A DNA stretch of 64,000 bases from Desulfolutivibrio sulfodismutans DSM 3696 (lineage in GTDB: Bacteria > Desulfobacterota > Desulfovibrionia > Desulfovibrionales > Desulfovibrionaceae). Positions 35,401-42,916 of this stretch are shown piece by piece. Position numbers and translations under genes: made by a program. Below the pieces are notes generated by a model. The model worked only from the letters and a program-made list of their open reading frames with translations. It ran no database searches and was not told the origin of the DNA. Positions within the stretch are counted from its first letter, which is position 1, and each line of letters starts with the position of its first letter. The DNA lies in assembly GCF_013376455.1 (NCBI RefSeq), contig NZ_CP045504.1:1653501-1717500 (forward strand), given 5' to 3'.

Positions 35401-36192
35401 ATGGCCTATGTCAGCATGAAGCAGCTCCTGGAGACCGGCGTCCATTTCGGTCACCAGACCCGGCGTTGGAACCCCAAGATGCGCCCCTACATCTTCGGCG
35501 CCAGAAACGGCATCCATATCATCGACCTGCAGCAGACCGTCAAAATGTACCAGAAGGCCCACGATTTCATCGTGGACATCATCGCCCAGGGCGGCAAGCT
35601 CATCTTCGTGGGCACCAAGCGGCAGGCCCAGGAGTCGGTCAAGAAGGAAGCCGAGCGCGCCGGGCAGTATTTCGTCACCAACCGTTGGATGGGCGGCATG
35701 CTCACCAACTTCCAGACCATCAAAAAGAGCATCGAGCGCTTAAAGACCCTGGAACGCATGTTCGAGGACGGTTCCATCAGCCGCTTTCCCAAAAAGGAAA
35801 TCGTGATGATGAACCGTGAGGTCACCAAGCTCAACCTGACCCTTGGCGGCATCAAGGACATGGACGGCCTGCCCCAGGCCGCCTTCGTCATCGACCCCAA
35901 GCGCGAGGAGATCGCCGTGCAGGAATGCCGCAAGCTCGGCATCCCGGTCATCGGCGTGGTGGACACCAACTGCGACCCGGACCTGATCGACTACATCATT
36001 CCGGGCAACGACGACGCCATCCGGGCCATCAAGCTTTTTGCCGCTTCCATCGCCGAGGCCTGCATGGAAGGCGATGCCATGCACAAGGAGCGCGGCCTGG
36101 CCGAGAAGGCCGCCAAGGCCGCCCCCAAGGCCGCTGAAAAGCCCGAGGAAGAGGCCCCTGCCACGACAGCAACCAGCGAGGAGGACGCGTAA
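35401..36192 (+). CDS. rpsB: 30S ribosomal protein S2
   Basis: 263 residues; begins [20 protein letters not shown], the conserved S2 N-terminus, with AAGGAG just upstream. Further family segments are [33 protein letters not shown] and [20 protein letters not shown]. The tail (~235-263) is an Ala/Lys/Glu-rich extension. S2 binds the 30S head. It is separated from tsf by one base. A weak TTGCCA-17-TAAGCA promoter lies at 35256-35284, overlapping the end of the LysR gene. Confidence 0.97.
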   Translation: MAYVSMKQLLETGVHFGHQTRRWNPKMRPYIFGARNGIHIIDLQQTVKMYQKAHDFIVDIIAQGGKLIFVGTKRQAQESVKKEAERAGQYFVTNRWMGGMLTNFQTIKKSIERLKTLERMFEDGSISRFPKKEIVMMNREVTKLNLTLGGIKDMDGLPQAAFVIDPKREEIAVQECRKLGIPVIGVVDTNCDPDLIDYIIPGNDDAIRAIKLFAASIAEACMEGDAMHKERGLAEKAAKAAPKAAEKPEEEAPATTATSEEDA

Positions 36193-36193
36193 C

Positions 36194-36799
36194 ATGGCTG
36201 AGATATCCGCCCAGGCGGTCAAAACCCTGCGCGACAAGACCGGCGCGGGCATGATGGATTGCAAAAAGGCCCTGCAGGAATGCGGCGGCGTCGAGGACAA
36301 GGCCATTTCCTGGCTGCGCGAAAAGGGTCTGTCCAAGGCCCAGAAGCGCGCCGGACGGGCCACCACCGAAGGCGTCGTGGGTTCCTACATCCACTCCACC
36401 GGAAAGATCGGCGTCATGGTCGAGGTCAAGTGCGAGACCGACTTCGTGGCCCGCTCCGAGCGTTTCCAGGAATTCGCCAAGAACGTGGCCATGCAGATCG
36501 CCGCCGCCAACCCCGTGTGCCTGGGCCCGGACGAAGTCCCGGCCGACCTGTTGGCCAAGGAGCGCGAGATCTACAAGAACCAGGCCATGGCCGAGGGCAA
36601 GCCCGAACAAATCGCGGAGAAGATCGTCGATGGCCGGGTGAAAAAGTACTACAAGGAAGTCTGCCTGCTGGAGCAGCCGTTCATCAAGGACGACAAGGTC
36701 TCCATCCAGGATCTTTTGAACGAGCTGGTGGGCGTGTTGGGCGAAAACGTCCAGATCGGCCGCTTCTGCCGTTTCGCCCTGGGCGAAAACGCCCAGTAG
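36194..36799 (+). CDS. tsf: Elongation factor Ts (short form)
   Basis: 201 residues, the short variant found in some bacteria and organelles (E. coli has 283). The N-terminal UBA-like domain has [19 protein letters not shown] (~8-26). The core has [19 protein letters not shown], and the tail has [16 protein letters not shown]. It exchanges GDP on EF-Tu. Start at 36194 immediately after the rpsB stop; a strong terminator follows. Confidence 0.96.
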   Translation: MAEISAQAVKTLRDKTGAGMMDCKKALQECGGVEDKAISWLREKGLSKAQKRAGRATTEGVVGSYIHSTGKIGVMVEVKCETDFVARSERFQEFAKNVAMQIAAANPVCLGPDEVPADLLAKEREIYKNQAMAEGKPEQIAEKIVDGRVKKYYKEVCLLEQPFIKDDKVSIQDLLNELVGVLGENVQIGRFCRFALGENAQ

Positions 36800-36815
36800 T
36801 CGCATATGTGACACG

Positions 36816-36845
36816 AAAAAACGGGCCGCAAGGCCCGTTTTTTTT
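36816..36845 (+). terminator. Rho-independent terminator after rpsB-tsf
   Basis: Stem ACGGGCC / GGCCCGT with a GCAA tetraloop (36821-36838), preceded by AAAAA and followed by eight Ts. Textbook form. Confidence 0.92.
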
Positions 36846-37034
36846 GGCGGGAGCGCCTCGCCCCCACGCTCGAACGCCTTTTCGGGCCAATCCCTGCTTT
36901 TTCACGGGCGCGCCCACGAAACGCCGTCCCCTGCGCTTGGCTGTTGCCGGAACGTCCGCCGGGGTTTACATTCCCCGGCGGACCCGGGAAGTGCGGGCCA
37001 CGGATCAACCCACCCATTCCCCTTGGAGGAATTC

Positions 37035-37757
37035 ATGGCGAAATTGCGATTTTCCCGGGTTTTGCTTAAAATCAGCGGCGAGGCCTTGGCCGGAACGAGG
37101 GCGTTCGGCCTGGACACCGCCACCATCAGCGCGTTTTGCCAGGACATCGCCCAGGCTGCGGCGGCCGGGGCCCAGGTTTCCCTGGTCATCGGCGGGGGCA
37201 ACATCTTTCGCGGCATGTCCGAACAGGCCGCAGGCATGGACCGGGCCTCGGCCGATTACATGGGCATGCTGGCCACGGTCTTAAACGCCCTGGCCGTGCA
37301 GGACGCCCTGGAAAAGCTCGGGCTGACCACCCGGGTCATGTCCGCCATCGCCATGCGGGAGGTCTGTGAGCCGTACATCCGCCGCCGGGCCATGCATCAC
37401 CTGGAAAAGGGCCGGGTGGTCATCTGCGCCGCCGGCACCGGGAACCCCTATTTCACCACGGACACCGCCGCCGCCCTGCGGGCCATGGAACTGCACGCCC
37501 AGGCCATCCTCAAGGGCACCAAGGTGGACGGCGTCTACGACAAAGACCCGGTCAAGCATGCGGACGCGGTCAAGTTTTCACGGCTGACGTACATGGACGT
37601 CATAAAAAAACAGCTCCGGGTCATGGACACCACGGCCATCTCCCTGGCCATGGACAACGGCCTGCCCATCGTGGTCTTCAACATGTTCACGGCGGGCAAC
37701 CTCACCCGGGTGCTCACCGGGGAACAGGTGGGCACCATCGTCGAAGGAGACGACTGA
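37035..37757 (+). CDS. pyrH: UMP kinase
   Basis: 240 residues of the amino-acid-kinase fold. Conserved segments are [13 protein letters not shown] (~8-20), [10 protein letters not shown] (~50-59), [15 protein letters not shown] and [14 protein letters not shown] (~136-149), with [10 protein letters not shown] near 162. It phosphorylates UMP with ATP. GGAGGA lies upstream of the ATG at 37035. Separated from tsf by a terminator, it starts a pyrH-frr-uppS run. Confidence 0.96.
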   Translation: MAKLRFSRVLLKISGEALAGTRAFGLDTATISAFCQDIAQAAAAGAQVSLVIGGGNIFRGMSEQAAGMDRASADYMGMLATVLNALAVQDALEKLGLTTRVMSAIAMREVCEPYIRRRAMHHLEKGRVVICAAGTGNPYFTTDTAAALRAMELHAQAILKGTKVDGVYDKDPVKHADAVKFSRLTYMDVIKKQLRVMDTTAISLAMDNGLPIVVFNMFTAGNLTRVLTGEQVGTIVEGDD

Positions 37758-37758
37758 T

Positions 37759-38313
37759 ATGCGCGAAGCCATCAAGGAAGCCGAAGACAAAATGAAAAAG
37801 GCCCTGGTCAGCCTGGACAAGGAATTCGCCCGCCTGCGCACCGGGCGGGCCACGACCTCCCTGCTCGACGGCGTGCGTGTGGACTACTACGGCACGCTCA
37901 CGCCCATCGACCAGATCGCCTCAGTGTCCACCCCCGATTCCCGGACCATCACCATCCAGCCCTGGGACCGCAAGGCGTTTTCCGTCGTGGAGAAGGCCAT
38001 CCTCAAATCCGACCTGGGGCTTACCCCGGTCAACGACGGCAAGATCATCCGCATCGGCATCCCTCCCCTGACCGAGGACCGGCGCAAGGATCTGGCCAAG
38101 GTGGCCAAGAAATACACCGAGGAGGCCAAGGTGGCCGTGCGCAACGTGCGCCGCGACGCCAACGAGGTTCTCAAAAAGCTCAAAAGCGACAAAAAGATCT
38201 CCGAGGACGAGCAGCACAAGGGCCAGGAGGAGATCCAAAAGCTCACCGACGCCTATGTGGCCAAGACCGACGCCGCCCTGGCGAAAAAAGAAAAAGAGAT
38301 CATGGAGATTTGA
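37759..38313 (+). CDS. frr: Ribosome recycling factor
   Basis: 184 residues, the standard RRF length. Family segments are [35 protein letters not shown], and [18 protein letters not shown]. With EF-G it splits ribosomes after termination. It starts one base after the pyrH stop, and its own stop overlaps the TTG of uppS. Confidence 0.97.
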   Translation: MREAIKEAEDKMKKALVSLDKEFARLRTGRATTSLLDGVRVDYYGTLTPIDQIASVSTPDSRTITIQPWDRKAFSVVEKAILKSDLGLTPVNDGKIIRIGIPPLTEDRRKDLAKVAKKYTEEAKVAVRNVRRDANEVLKKLKSDKKISEDEQHKGQEEIQKLTDAYVAKTDAALAKKEKEIMEI

Positions 38314-39032
38314 CCCTGAGAGGCGACGACCTGCCCCGCCACGTGGCCATCATCATGGACGGCAACGGCCGGTGGGCGCAAAAACGCGGGCTGCCTCGCA
38401 GCGAGGGCCACAAGGCCGGGACCGACGCGGCCAAGGCCGTGGTCACCCGCTGCCGGGAGCGTGGCATCGGGCATCTCACCCTGTACACCTTCTCCAAGGA
38501 AAACTGGGGACGGCCCAAGGAGGAGATCAGCTTCCTGTTTGACCTCCTGACCCGGTTCGTCACCCGCGAGGTCGGCACCCTGCTTGAGCGCGACATCCGG
38601 CTTTCGGTGTTCGGGGAGTTGTCCGGACTGCCCCTGGCCCCGCGCCAGGCCCTGTCCCATGTCATCAAAAAAACCGCCGCCTGCCGGTCCATGCGCCTCA
38701 ACCTGGCCCTCAACTATTCCGGTCGCGAAGAGATCCTGCGCGCCTGCCGGGCGCTTGCGGCCAAGGGCCTGCCCCCGGAGGAGATCACGGCGGAGCGGTT
38801 CGCCGCCGAACTGTACACCGCCGGGCAACCCGATCCGGACCTCGTCGTCCGCACCAGCGGCGAATTGCGCCTGAGCAACTACCTTTTGTGGCAGTCGGCC
38901 TACAGCGAATTCAGCTTTCCGGATGTCCTGTGGCCGGACTTCACGGCGTTGGAATTGGACAAGGCCATTGAGGACTACCGGTCGCGCCGCCGACGCTTCG
39001 GCCTGACCGACGACCAGCTCACGGACGAGTGA
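38310..39032 (+). CDS. uppS: Isoprenyl (undecaprenyl) diphosphate synthase
   Basis: 240 residues. Catalytic Asp and the diphosphate loop are in [20 protein letters not shown] (~10-29). Later motifs are [20 protein letters not shown] and the dimer/IPP-binding [15 protein letters not shown]. It makes the lipid carrier for cell-wall synthesis. TTG start overlaps the frr stop (TTGA) with GGAG seven bases upstream. cdsA, dxr and rseP, which usually follow in related genomes, are absent here. Confidence 0.95.
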   Translation: MTLRGDDLPRHVAIIMDGNGRWAQKRGLPRSEGHKAGTDAAKAVVTRCRERGIGHLTLYTFSKENWGRPKEEISFLFDLLTRFVTREVGTLLERDIRLSVFGELSGLPLAPRQALSHVIKKTAACRSMRLNLALNYSGREEILRACRALAAKGLPPEEITAERFAAELYTAGQPDPDLVVRTSGELRLSNYLLWQSAYSEFSFPDVLWPDFTALELDKAIEDYRSRRRRFGLTDDQLTDE

Positions 39033-39066
39033 CGCCCGTGCCGCACGAAAGAAAAACGGCGCGACA

Positions 39067-39110
39067 GCCCGCTTTAGCCAGCGGGCCGCCGGGTGCAAAC
39101 GCGCCCGGCG
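39067..39110 (+). terminator. Two adjacent hairpins after uppS
   Basis: GCCCGCT/AGCGGGC (39067-39086) and CGCCGGG/CCCGGCG (39087-39110) lie back to back shortly after the uppS stop. No T-run follows, so they are termination or mRNA-end candidates only. Confidence 0.4.
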
Positions 39111-39200
39111 TGCCGCCCGATCCCCCCGATCTCAGGGACACGCGGCGGGCGGCTCCAGTATTCTTAAAAAATGTGGTCGGATGTGTTCCGGGTCGCCATG

Positions 39201-39491
39201 CTAGCGGTCGATGAAGTGGGTCATGACCCGGATGAACTTTTCCAGGGATTCGCGGCTGTCGCCGCCCGTATCATCCAAGGCCTCGCCGTGGCAGCGCACC
39301 AGGTACCGTTTGAGGATCAATCCGCTGGCCGCCGTGAGCGCTGAGCGCACGGCCCGCACCTGCACCAGGATGTCCTCGCACTCCTTGCCGCCCTCGATCA
39401 TCTTCTGGATGCCCCGGATCTGTCCCTCGATCCGCTTCATGCGGGCCAGAACGTTTTTTCGCAGGGCATCTTGCTCTTCCATGTTTTGCAT
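39201..39491 (-). CDS. CsoR/RcnR-family repressor lacking the copper histidine
   Basis: 96 residues, all-helical DUF156 fold. Conserved LARMKRIEGQIRGIQKMIE (~15-33) binds DNA. Cys38 and Cys67 correspond by spacing (29 residues) to the two CsoR cysteines. The copper-binding His four residues before the second Cys is Tyr63 (KRYLVRC). Two cysteines without the His is the arrangement of CstR, which senses persulfides. A sulfur-species sensor would suit a sulfate reducer; this is inference. Divergent from 39586 across a GGGGGTA/TACCCCC inverted repeat. Confidence 0.85.
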   Translation of the reverse strand: MQNMEEQDALRKNVLARMKRIEGQIRGIQKMIEGGKECEDILVQVRAVRSALTAASGLILKRYLVRCHGEALDDTGGDSRESLEKFIRVMTHFIDR

Positions 39492-39514
39492 CGCGTTTTC
39501 ACCTTATGCCTGAA

Positions 39515-39552
39515 GGGGGTAGGGGTAGTCTTTCTCCCCTGTTTGTACCCCC
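39515..39552. promoter_or_regulatory. Probable CsoR-family operator
   Basis: GGGGGTA (39515-39521) and TACCCCC (39546-39552) are inverted, with inner GGGGTA and CTCCCC segments between. G/C-run half-sites flanked by TA are typical of this repressor family, and the site lies between the repressor gene and its divergent neighbour. Confidence 0.5.
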
Positions 39553-39585
39553 GACGCCACCCCATCCGCAACAGGAGATGTGCCA

Positions 39586-40167
39586 ATGATACCCCTCGAA
39601 CCGATATCCCTTGAAACCAAGCTCTTTTTCCTGAGTGCCGTGGAGTTCGGCAGCCGCCTCTTTCGCGGGCCTGTAGCCCCAGACAGGCAGGGCATGGCGG
39701 AGTGGCTGGAACTGGTCACCCTGGCCCCGGCCGAACTGGTGAACATGCTCCCCGACGACCGTCCCGTCCTCCCCGGCATGGAACCGGACTTCGCCCTGCC
39801 CGCGCTCCTGGCCCGGTTGACGGAGATGGACGACGCCACCCAGGCGAGCCAACTGCCCGAGGCCTTCGCCCGCCTGTTCGGCCCGGGCGCGGCCCCGGGC
39901 GCGGTTCCGGGCGCTGACGGGGCCATGCCGCTCATGGCCCATCAACTCGCCCTGGACCTCGAATATCTGATCGCCCTCCTGGCCAAGGGATTCTTGGGCG
40001 GGGCCCCGGACATGGCCGCCCAGGCCGGAGCCATGTGCCGTGACGTGCTGGCCCCCCGGCTTGCCGATCTGGAAGGGCGGCTCGCCGCAGGGGATCACAC
40101 CGGCGTGTTCGCGACGGCCGCCGCCGTCATGCTGCATGTCGTGCGCGACCTGGGGCAAAAACTCTAA
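39586..40167 (+). CDS. Hypothetical helical cytoplasmic protein
   Basis: 193 residues, not recognised. Predicted mostly alpha-helical, rich in Ala, Leu and Pro, with no signal peptide or membrane segment. A flexible Gly/Ala/Pro stretch near residues 105-117 separates two helical parts. The length and helical make-up recall TorD-type chaperones, but no motif supports that. ATG at 39586 has AGGAG eight bases upstream. Divergent from the CsoR-like repressor, so it may be repressed by it. A terminator follows. Confidence 0.65.
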   Translation: MIPLEPISLETKLFFLSAVEFGSRLFRGPVAPDRQGMAEWLELVTLAPAELVNMLPDDRPVLPGMEPDFALPALLARLTEMDDATQASQLPEAFARLFGPGAAPGAVPGADGAMPLMAHQLALDLEYLIALLAKGFLGGAPDMAAQAGAMCRDVLAPRLADLEGRLAAGDHTGVFATAAAVMLHVVRDLGQKL

Positions 40168-40191
40168 CCCGCCAACGCGCATCCCTCTTCC

Positions 40192-40229
40192 GGCCCGTGT
40201 CCGCCCAAACCGGCGACGCGGGCCTTTTT
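40192..40229 (+). terminator. Rho-independent terminator after the 39586 gene
   Basis: An imperfect stem of about 13 base pairs (GGCCCGTGTCCGCC pairing with GGCGACGCGGGCC) is followed by TTTTTC. Confidence 0.75.
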
Positions 40230-40264
40230 CTGTCTGCTCCCCCGGCAAAAGACGGAGATACCCG

Positions 40265-40313
40265 TTTTACAATGTAAAATTACTGTTGCACGATAATTTT
40301 TTATTGTTTACAT
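40265..40313 (+). promoter_or_regulatory. Promoter and palindrome for the lipoprotein operon
   Basis: TTTTACAATGTAAAA (40265-40279) is a 7-base-arm palindrome in AT-rich DNA. It is followed by TTGCAC (40286) and TTACAT (40308) 16 bases apart, a reasonable sigma-70 pair. The palindrome lies just upstream of the -35 element, the position of an activator or repressor site. Confidence 0.5.
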
Positions 40314-40405
40314 CCTCCTTGCCGCCGGTTTCCGGCCCGCACGATCCGGACGCGTCGGGCCGGTCACACCCCGTCGGCAAAAAGCGCCAACATCCTGGAG
40401 GAGAC

Positions 40406-41008
40406 ATGAAAACCCTTCTGCTTCTTTTTCTGGCGGGTCTTTTGGCCCTGTATTCGTCGGGCTGCGCCACCGTGAAAAAAGGCTCCGACGTGACCGGCCT
40501 GGCCCGAACCTCGCCCCTGTCCGGTCGCGATCTGGGGCGCCTGATCATCCTGGCCCGGGTGGTCAAAGGGGAAAACGCCCCCAACGCGGCGGAAAAGGAG
40601 GTCACGGTCCAGGCCGCCGCCACCGCCGTCCTGACCTCCCTGGCCACGGCCGTGCCGGTTTCCCGGGATGGCCTGCTGGCCGCCCTCGGCGAGCGTTCCT
40701 GGCCCGACGCCGGAGACATGGAGCTTGCGGCCGCCGCACGGGCCAGCGGCGCGGACACCGTGGCCGTGTTGACCGTCACGGAATATGTGGGGAAACTGCA
40801 GATCGGCCTGCCGACCCTGTGGGGGACCGAGACGGCCTTTCGCTACCAGTTGCGGGTGCTCGACGCCGCAACCGGTACGCTTTTGCTCGACGCCAACCGC
40901 TTCCGGCTGCGCGGCGGTCCCTTTTTGTGCCGGGGACTTGACGATTTGAACGCCGACTTTCAAAACGACCTGATCGAACTCGTGCGCGGCGACGCCGCCG
41001 CCTCGTGA
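40406..41008 (+). CDS. Small lipoprotein
   Basis: 200 residues. A signal peptide ends in a lipobox, LYSSGC (Cys ~20), so the protein is lipid-anchored. The mature part alternates helices and strands (DTVAVLTVTEYVGKLQIGLP; FRYQLRVLDAATGTLLLDAN), a pattern seen in outer-membrane-associated lipoproteins of unknown function. GGAGGAGA precedes the ATG at 40406. It is followed closely by a DUF2975 membrane protein and an Xre regulator. Confidence 0.75.
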   Translation: MKTLLLLFLAGLLALYSSGCATVKKGSDVTGLARTSPLSGRDLGRLIILARVVKGENAPNAAEKEVTVQAAATAVLTSLATAVPVSRDGLLAALGERSWPDAGDMELAAAARASGADTVAVLTVTEYVGKLQIGLPTLWGTETAFRYQLRVLDAATGTLLLDANRFRLRGGPFLCRGLDDLNADFQNDLIELVRGDAAAS

Positions 41009-41022
41009 CGCTGGAGGACAGC

Positions 41023-41556
41023 ATGGACAACCTTGTTCGCATCCGCAGCGCAAGCCGGGCCTTCAACGCCCTGTGTCTGGCGCTCATGGGCCTTGTGCCC
41101 CTTTGTCTTGCGGCCTACTGGTTCTTTCTCAACGAGCTGCCCCACTCCATGTACGCCCCGTTGCCCGTGGCCCCGTCTGCGGAACTGGGACACGGCCTGC
41201 GCCTGCTGGGCTTTTTGGTCACCATGATCCCCTGCGGCGTTTTGCTCTACGCCCTGTCGCGGCTGCGGCGGCTTTTCGCCTTGTATCGGGAGGGCGTCAT
41301 CTTCGACATCCGCAACGTGGCCTGCTACCGCGACCTGGGCAAGTCCCTCCTGTGCTGGGCCGGGGCGGCCTTTCTCCAGACGCCCCTTCTGTCCATGATC
41401 ATCACCCTGCCCAACCCGCAGGGCACGAGGCTTCTCATGCTCGGCATCGGTTCCGGCGAACTCGAATGCCTGTTTCTGGGCGGACTGGTTCTGCTCATCT
41501 CCTGGGTCATGGACGAAGGCCGCAGGCTCGACGAGGAACAGGCCCTCACCGTCTGA
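41023..41556 (+). CDS. DUF2975-type membrane protein
   Basis: 177 residues with four hydrophobic segments (~15-38, 58-80, 105-125, 145-165). The segment LRRLFALYREGVIFDIRNVACYRDLG is typical of DUF2975 proteins, here running about residues 78-103. These are commonly encoded next to a small Xre regulator, as here, and their role is unknown. ATG at 41023 with GGAGGA upstream. Confidence 0.78.
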   Translation: MDNLVRIRSASRAFNALCLALMGLVPLCLAAYWFFLNELPHSMYAPLPVAPSAELGHGLRLLGFLVTMIPCGVLLYALSRLRRLFALYREGVIFDIRNVACYRDLGKSLLCWAGAAFLQTPLLSMIITLPNPQGTRLLMLGIGSGELECLFLGGLVLLISWVMDEGRRLDEEQALTV

Positions 41557-41639
41557 AGCGGCGCGCCCATCACCCGCAACGCATCCGCGTTCCCCGGCGC
41601 AAACCGACATCCCCGGGGAACGCGGCACGAGCCCACGCC

Positions 41640-41861
41640 ATGTCCATCATCGTCAATCTGGATGTCATGCTGGCCCGCCGCAAAATCTCCTCCAAGGAGC
41701 TGGCCGAGGCCGTAGGCATCACCGCCCAGAACCTGTCCATCCTCAAGACCGGCAAGGCCAAGGCCATCCGCTTTTCCACGCTTTCGGCCATCTGCCGCAC
41801 CCTCGACTGCACCCCGGGGGACATCCTGGAGTTTCAAAAAGACGACGCCGAACCGGATTGA
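41640..41861 (+). CDS. Small Xre-family helix-turn-helix regulator (YozG-like)
   Basis: 73 residues, one Cro/C1-type HTH. LARRKISSKELAEAVGITAQ (~11-30), NLSILKTGKAKAIRFSTL and CRTLDCTPGDILEF (~53-66) are typical of the short regulators paired with DUF2975 proteins. It probably regulates its own operon, perhaps through the palindrome at 40265. Confidence 0.88.
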   Translation: MSIIVNLDVMLARRKISSKELAEAVGITAQNLSILKTGKAKAIRFSTLSAICRTLDCTPGDILEFQKDDAEPD

Positions 41862-41917
41862 CCGCCACCGGGGGCTGCGGCTTCCCTTTTTTTGGGGAAA
41901 GGCATACGAATCCAATC

Positions 41918-42916
41918 ATGTCGGTCGTCTTCCCCCTCCGTGCGGCCCGGCTTGCAGGCCTTTTTTTCGCCCTTTTCGGGCTTGTGGCCGCCTGTCCCCT
42001 GGCGACCGCCCAGGAGCTCAAAAAGGCCGTGCTCATCCCCCAATGGGAGCCCCAGGCCCAGTTCGCGGGCTATTACGTGGCCCTGGCCAAGGGCTTCTAC
42101 CGGCAGCGCGGCGTGGACATGACCATCCTGCGCGGCGGCCCCAAAAGCCCGCCATCCAGGCTTTTGGCCGACGGCCGGGCCACCTTCGGCACCTTTTTCC
42201 TGGCCACGGCCCTGAGGCTGCGCGCCGAGGGCCTGCCCCTGGTCAACATCTGCCAGATCGTACGCCGCTCGTCGCTTTTGCTCATCGCCAGAAAAGACAG
42301 CGGCATCCGCGAACCCAAAGACCTGGACGGCCGCAAGGTGAGCATGTGGGGGCCGGAGTTTCGGCTCCAGCAGGAGACGTTTTTCCGGGACTGCGGCGTG
42401 CACGTCATCCCCAAGCCCCAGGGGTTCACCGTGGACCTGTTTTTGCGCGGCGGCGTGGAGGTGGTCTCGGGCATGCTCTACAACGAATACCACACCATCC
42501 TGAACACCGGCCTCGACCCGGACGAACTCACGGTCTTCCCCATGGACGAGCACGGCCTGAGCTTTCCCGAGGACGGCATCTACTGTCTGGAAAACGTCTG
42601 GCGAAAAGACCCGGATCTGTGCCGGGCCGTGGCCGCAGCCTCCCTGGAAGGCTGGAAATGGGCCTTTGAAAACCCGGACAAGGCCCTGGACATCGTCATG
42701 AGCCACGTCAACGCCGCCAACCTGCCCACCAACCGCATGCACCAGAAATGGATGCTGGCCCGCATGCAGGACATCATCATGCCCCCGGGCGTGACCGCCG
42801 CGCCGGGCTCCCTGTCGCGGGCCGAATTCGACGCCGTGACCCAGGCCATGCACCGGGCCAGGCTCCTCACCGACATCCCATCCTACGAGGCGTTTTATGC
42901 CGACCCCGCAAAGTAG
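41918..42916 (+). CDS. Orphan NMT1/THI5-like solute-binding protein
   Basis: 332 residues with a signal peptide (to ~31, cut near ATAQE). The mature protein begins VLIPQWEPQAQFAGYYVALA, the N-terminus of NMT1/THI5/SsuA-type binding proteins, and has GRATFGTFFLATALRLRAEG. These bind pyrimidine precursors, sulfonates or similar ligands for ABC import. No permease or ATPase gene is near. The gene overlaps by 20 bases the start of a Cache-domain phosphatase, so it may deliver ligand information to that sensor. No ribosome site is obvious before the ATG at 41918. Confidence 0.82.
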   Translation: MSVVFPLRAARLAGLFFALFGLVAACPLATAQELKKAVLIPQWEPQAQFAGYYVALAKGFYRQRGVDMTILRGGPKSPPSRLLADGRATFGTFFLATALRLRAEGLPLVNICQIVRRSSLLLIARKDSGIREPKDLDGRKVSMWGPEFRLQQETFFRDCGVHVIPKPQGFTVDLFLRGGVEVVSGMLYNEYHTILNTGLDPDELTVFPMDEHGLSFPEDGIYCLENVWRKDPDLCRAVAAASLEGWKWAFENPDKALDIVMSHVNAANLPTNRMHQKWMLARMQDIIMPPGVTAAPGSLSRAEFDAVTQAMHRARLLTDIPSYEAFYADPAK

